Shown here piece after piece: positions 18,788 to 22,562 of a stretch of DNA of 22,562 bases; the stretch's first letter is position 1, and the number at the start of each line of letters is the position of its first letter. This stretch comes from Sphacelaria rigidula (Eukaryota > Phaeophyceae > Sphacelariales). Where the stretch lies: positions 1 to 22,562 of the forward strand of contig CAXNAA020000328.1 in the NCBI GenBank assembly GCA_964200075.2, written 5' to 3'. Both the position numbers and the translations under genes were made by a program. The notes under the pieces are model-generated. The model was not told the origin of the DNA. It made no database searches and was given only the letters and a program-made list of their open reading frames with translations.

Positions 18788-20059
18788 CAATGGGAGGACT
18801 TGAGCAGTAGAGAAATTTCGACGAAAATCTACACGGTGTGTAAGTGTTGAGTCATGACGCAATCCACGACACCAAAAATGTCAGGCATCTCCGGGAGATC
18901 CGGGAGAGACATGCATTGATCCCTCTAGACCATAGATTCATCTCGAGGAACGGGAGAAGTTACAATCATGGCGAAGAAAAAGGGGGGAAGCATCACCCCG
19001 TCCATGGGAGGGGGTGCACTCATAATGGCGTAAGCCGTAGCCATGAGACCGTTGACTTAAAATCCCTACAACGCCGGGACAGAGCACGCCGGGTGTTAGC
19101 CAGACCAGGCTCGCAATCACCAAACGCGAAGCGCCGTGATGTGTTCGGCGAGTCGCAGGAGAGGTGATCTGTATCCTGCTACGATTGTTCGGCTCGAAGC
19201 GTACTAATTTTCTTGCATATGGATGACCGCCTCGAAGAAGTTGCTTCATTTTCGGGTACCGCCACACCCAGAGATAGCCATAGGTTACATCGCCTCATGG
19301 GGGTCTCACCATTTAAGCACTGTGTAGTACGACCATCCCATTTGGGCAAGTGTTGAGGTTCTCTACTCCGCACGAAATGATTTAGGTCGGCACCACCATC
19401 ATGATTACCGCAAAAAAAATGCAAACGAGAAAAAAACGGCAACCTGATTGCCTAGCTTACTGATTGCCTAGCTTGCGCAGTAAGTGGCGTGTTCCACAGC
19501 GTCATCGCCAACCGACGCCAACACTTCGACAGGGGAAAAGTTGGACGTTTCTAAGTATCATTGTTTTTGTGCCACGCGTTAGGCCAACCGCTTCGCGTGC
19601 CCTATAATTGGGTCTGTCCCACAGTCCCTTCATCATTATACCATCATCACACGATATGGCTTTCTACGAGTAGTCGGCCACTATGTGGTGCTTTCGGCAT
19701 GTACTACATTCACACGTTTGCTGTCGTCGTGGAGGTGTCAGTTGCTCCAACGAATCTACGGGTCATCGGATATTGTGGAAGATATCGTGCACTGCACTAT
19801 ATGAATATATATAGATATAAATATCCGGAGCAACTTAACGTTCGCTCTTGCCACTTCACGAGTCAGCAGATATTGAAACAATTGAATGAGATCCAACGGA
19901 TGCTTTTTTTTCTGCTCTCGGTGTCCGTTGTCCAGTCCAAGTAGCGTTTACGAACAGCGCCGATCTGTCCCCTTACGCAGGTAAAGAAGCCCACCGAATT
20001 TTATGATCTACACGGTGATAATGTGCCGTACTTACCTTCCATTTTCGTTCTCCTCGCCC
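18788..20059. other. No recognisable gene; small repeats
   Basis: Short ORFs in all frames with no family resemblance. A 16-bp tandem duplication (TGATTGCCTAGCTT) lies at 19444-19475, A-runs at 19409-19436 and an AT-rich (TA)n stretch at 19796-19820. A poor A-box-like match near 19025 lacks a B box. Confidence 0.6.
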
Positions 20060-20260
20060 AATGACCCCATCCAGGCGAGCCCACGCCCTGCGGATGGATT
20101 TGAGTACGACCGGCTAACAGAAGTTGCCAAGGGCTTCGAGTCGGAGGAGATTAAGTCGAACAAGGGAGGAACGACGTTCCGCAGTTTTGACAGCACGACC
20201 GCGTTTGTCGACGAGGGTGGCCATGGAGTAGAGTGGGGTTGGGTCAGGACTTGCAATGTG
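20060..20260 (+). other. Possible coding segment of unknown function
   Basis: Open on the plus strand within 20003-20293. This part has even, protein-like composition without low complexity: DPIQASPRPADGFEYDRLTE, then VAKGFESEEIKSNKGG and TTFRSFDSTTAFVDE. Composition is more coding-like than the flanks, and the minus strand is open over most of the same interval, so strand is uncertain. No family is recognised. It could be an isolated exon of a neighbouring gene or a relic. Confidence 0.3.
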
Positions 20261-20299
20261 GGCGCGTTCAGACGTGATTGTCGTGCGCTGTAGACGTCT

Positions 20300-21180
20300 C
20301 AGGTGTGAAAGTCTAGGTAATAATGTGAAGCTCATGATTGTGAACGTGAACCGCGGTATTTGGTCGATGTGGAAGATGTAGAGCCGGGTTATTCACGTCA
20401 TGTTTGGGGTTGCGTTTGGGTTATTTCCGGCGCTTGTGTTGAAGAAATATTCTTGCATTCCAGCAGGAGGGTAAGGGGGAGGGTTGTGGGGCTGTTGGCG
20501 TTTGGTGGGATTCGAACAATGGTGAATGATAATGCGGAGGATGCCAGGAGGGTATGGACGGATGTTGACATCCCAGAAACAATTCACTGGACTTGTCTCT
20601 TGTTGTGTGCTCCTTGCGAGCTCGCTTGTGAAGATATTGCATGCGCGGAAGGGCTCCTCCGCAATACTACGACGAATGGGGTGATGGACCTCCCACATAA
20701 TCCAGTATTAACGGCAGCCCGTGCATCCACGGCGCGGAAATCCTCGTGCGTCGACAGCGTACAATTGTGAGGGAACATGAGAGTAGTATTTTCGAGACGA
20801 GTGCATCATACTGGACAGCTCAGATGGTCGTGTCTATGGTAATAGCCTTGATGCGGCTGGACCCCGCCCTTGAGGACAACAAATTGCGCGGATACATATG
20901 ATGCGGTCGTAGTTTCACTTCGTGCTTGCAGTCGACGGATGGTCGGTGAGGTGCAAGGCTTGTTGTGCCTCGACACCCTTCGACTTGCGCGAAAACGTTT
21001 CGATGCCAAAGTAAAGTCTTCCACAGGTGTCACCCTTGATGCGTCGGTCTGTGCCGCGAGTACTTAGGGATTGCCGGCATCACTGTCTCGTTCTGCCGTG
21101 GTTTCAGAGTATCGCTATTGCGGGGAAAGGAAAAGAGTAAAGGGTTGGTTTCATTTCGTGGTGTTTCACCTACAAGATGG
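20300..21180. other. No recognisable gene
   Basis: ORFs up to 136 codons (20360-20770 plus) have no recognisable domain. A GGGATTCGAAC at 20509-20519 looks like a T-loop in reverse, but no matching A box or stems were found. Nothing else is supported. Confidence 0.5.
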
Positions 21181-21185
21181 CTTGG

Positions 21186-21515
21186 TTAGAAATGTCTCTG
21201 CCTGTGTACGAGCCGTGCACGTACGGGGTAAAGGTACAAAACAGTAGTACCTCGTACAGGGACGTCTTCGCACTTTTTGTTTCGATCGAAAAAGTGCGGG
21301 TGTTTTTTTTCTTGCCAATCTGATAGGTCAACCGCATTTATGTTCCTTGAAGGCTTCAACTCGAAATTATAATCAGGCCGTGTCTTATCAATTTTTTTCC
21401 GACTCGAAAACATACGGTCGAATCGAACTGGTCGTTGCGAGGCCGAATCTGATACGCCCACAGCATTTATGCTCCTAGATGGCTTCAAGTTCATTTTATA
21501 ATTAGTTGCGCGCGA
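21186..21515 (-). CDS. Hypothetical ORF with 43-codon internal repeat
   Basis: The minus strand is open from about 21515 to 21186. Two copies of a module lie exactly 129 bp (43 codons) apart: NLKPSRSINAVGVSDS (plus about 21446-21505) and ELKPSRNINAVDLSDW (plus about 21317-21375). A more weakly conserved FDR follows in each. Residues LKPSR-INAV--SD are kept while neighbouring DNA has diverged, and the unit length is a multiple of three, both suggesting coding selection at some time. No known domain is recognised. A start at 21494 (ATG) is possible but would drop the leader of the first module. Confidence 0.35.
   Translation of the reverse strand, partial: SRATNYKMNLKPSRSINAVGVSDSASQRPVRFDRMFSSRKKIDKTRPDYNFELKPSRNINAVDLSDWQEKKHPHFFDRNKKCEDVPVRGTTVLYLYPVRARLVHRQRHF
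21269..21298. repeat. Perfect 10-bp stem hairpin
   Basis: CGCACTTTTT (21269-21278) pairs perfectly with AAAAAGTGCG (21289-21298) around a 10-nt loop. It lies inside the repeat-bearing minus-strand ORF and may be incidental. Confidence 0.7.
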
Positions 21516-21594
21516 CGGGCAGGGTCAAAAACAGAAAGCTTAGCTTTTTCGAGCGGAACGAGCGGCGGAATGAACAAAGCGGCACGTAACTCCC

Positions 21595-21803
21595 ATGTTG
21601 CAGACAACCGTGCCAGGTGCCAGACACTACCCTTTCACAGAGGCACGCAAAACCCAAATGGTTCATTCGCAGCTATCTACTCAACGTTGCGGCACAGATC
21701 ACGTACTGAGCGCAGGGATACATACGCGACAGGGATAGAAACCGACACCACCACTGTTTTGGCATGATGTGTTCTTTTTCGTTGGCGAACACTTGGGCAT
21801 CCA
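21595..21803. repeat. Direct repeat, left copy (about 209 bp)
   Basis: Begins ATGTTGCAGACAACC and ends TTGGGCATCCA. It is homologous over its whole length to 22144-22343, sharing blocks such as TTCACAGAGG, CCAAATGGTTCATTCGCAGC and GCATGATGTGTT. The copies have clearly diverged by substitutions and small indels. Confidence 0.9.
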
Positions 21804-22143
21804 GTTTTGTGGCAAGGTTCACCGACGGAGTGGCGTGTTGGGATGGGCGATCGAATTGTCAACAACGCGCTCATGGACAGTCGAGGCGGTGCAAAACTGC
21901 GCGTAGTTCAAACCTGCTTCGCATCCTCCTACATGCAGAGAGTCAGAAAGCTGTGCTGTCTGTCAAATCTGCTGTGTTGCATTGCCCGCTTCTTTTCCAC
22001 ATCGCGGCTGCATGCTGCGCGAAACACACACACTACTATATACACAACACAGTTGTACAGGCCGCCACTGTGCTTGTACAGTCTGTACTGTGACAGTTTT
22101 CTGTACTATGCTATATATTTGGGTGAATAATAAATGAGTACCG
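21804..22143. other. Spacer between direct repeats
   Basis: A 340-bp spacer with no recognisable gag/pol coding. The last 130 bp are rich in short palindromic TGTACAG/CTGTAC motifs (22053-22110). If the flanking repeats are LTRs, this would be the interior of a very small non-autonomous element; no clear primer-binding site or polypurine tract is visible. Confidence 0.4.
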
Positions 22144-22343
22144 ATGTTGTGGACAACCCTGCCAGATACTACCCCTTCACAGAGGTACGCAAAATCCAAA
22201 TGGTTCATTCGCAGCTACGTACCCAACCGTGGGGCATAGATCACGGACTCAGCACAGGGATATATACTGTAGCAGTGACAGAAACCGGTACCACCATACT
22301 TTTAGCATGATGTGTTTCTTCTTGGCAAAAAATTGGGCATCTA
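22144..22343. repeat. Direct repeat, right copy (about 200 bp)
   Basis: Begins ATGTTGTGGACAACC and ends TTGGGCATCTA; partner of 21595-21803. A small hairpin (CCCATAA/TTATGGG, 22354-22360 with 22371-22377) follows directly. The remaining sequence to the window end is AT-rich with A and T runs. Confidence 0.9.
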
Positions 22344-22562
22344 CTTCCTCTGTCCCATAAGTAAAGTTCGTTATGGGGGAAAGATCGTATATCGCCAATG
22401 GAGTTGCCCACGACGCTATGGTTAGGTTTTTTTAAAAGTTGTTGACATGGTGATGCTCGTTGAGCAAAAAAAAAAAACTGAATCGAAATTTCTGAGAATT
22501 AGTGGGTCAAAAAGTGGGCATTTTGGCGGGAATTTGAGATTTTTTTTAGATTTGTTTTTGAG

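Noticed and set aside
19021-19110. tRNA-like segment with GACTTAAAATCC resembling a Leu anticodon loop
   Set aside because: No pairing anticodon stem, no B box and no acceptor stem.
20505-20525. GGGATTCGAAC resembling a reversed T-loop
   Set aside because: No A box at the right distance and no stems.
1-22562. CRISPR arrays, bacterial operons or phage genes
   Set aside because: No regular repeat-spacer structure, no ribosome-binding-site-led compact genes; the split exons and GT-AG junctions indicate a eukaryote.

Overview
This window is eukaryotic nuclear DNA, most likely from a brown alga close to Ectocarpus. Coding information is scattered over short exons separated by large introns. The one multi-domain gene has the architecture and wording of the brown-algal LRR-ROCO GTPase family. 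The background is a mosaic of retroelement relics, tRNA-like SINEs, homopolymer tracts and fold-back repeats. The organism call is an inference from family resemblance; no search was run.

The main content is one plus-strand LRR-ROCO gene (about 1047-18787), a class proposed as candidate pathogen receptors in brown algae. From 5' to 3': an LRR N-terminal exon (1047-1238); four dispersed single-repeat LRR exons (2237-2299, 8689-8760, 10340-10411, 12226-12297); an exon joining the last LRR to the start of the Roc GTPase with its P-loop (13111-13493); a Roc/COR exon (14338-15034); a long COR exon (15335-16177); a short exon (16245-16394); and a large C-terminal helical exon (17770-18626). Three of the LRR exons are exactly 72 bp, each encodes one 24-residue repeat, and all are phase 1 at both ends, so they are interchangeable cassettes. 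From 13494 onward every junction is phase 0.

The copy looks disabled. There is an in-frame TAG at 13413-13415, an extra base in or near a G6 run at 14513-14518, an in-frame TGA at 18310-18312 and a frame break near 18378. Exon-length arithmetic independently supports both frameshifts. It is therefore best described as a pseudogene, or as a donor reservoir of LRR exons, unless sequence errors explain the breaks.

The rest, region by region. At 67-840 lie minus-strand LINE ORF2 carboxy-terminal remnants with a G44 tract. A reverse-transcriptase fragment with YADD lies on the minus strand at 5129-5425. tRNA-derived SINE-like elements lie near 1651, 6050 and 11326. Two inverted-repeat hairpins, each holding a GTTAGC/CCCTAA-type repeat, lie between 8920 and 10024. 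Downstream of the gene (18788-22562) no gene is recognised. That stretch holds a possible short coding segment (20060-20260), a minus-strand ORF with an exact 43-codon internal repeat (21186-21515) and a pair of ~205-bp direct repeats (21595-21803 and 22144-22343).
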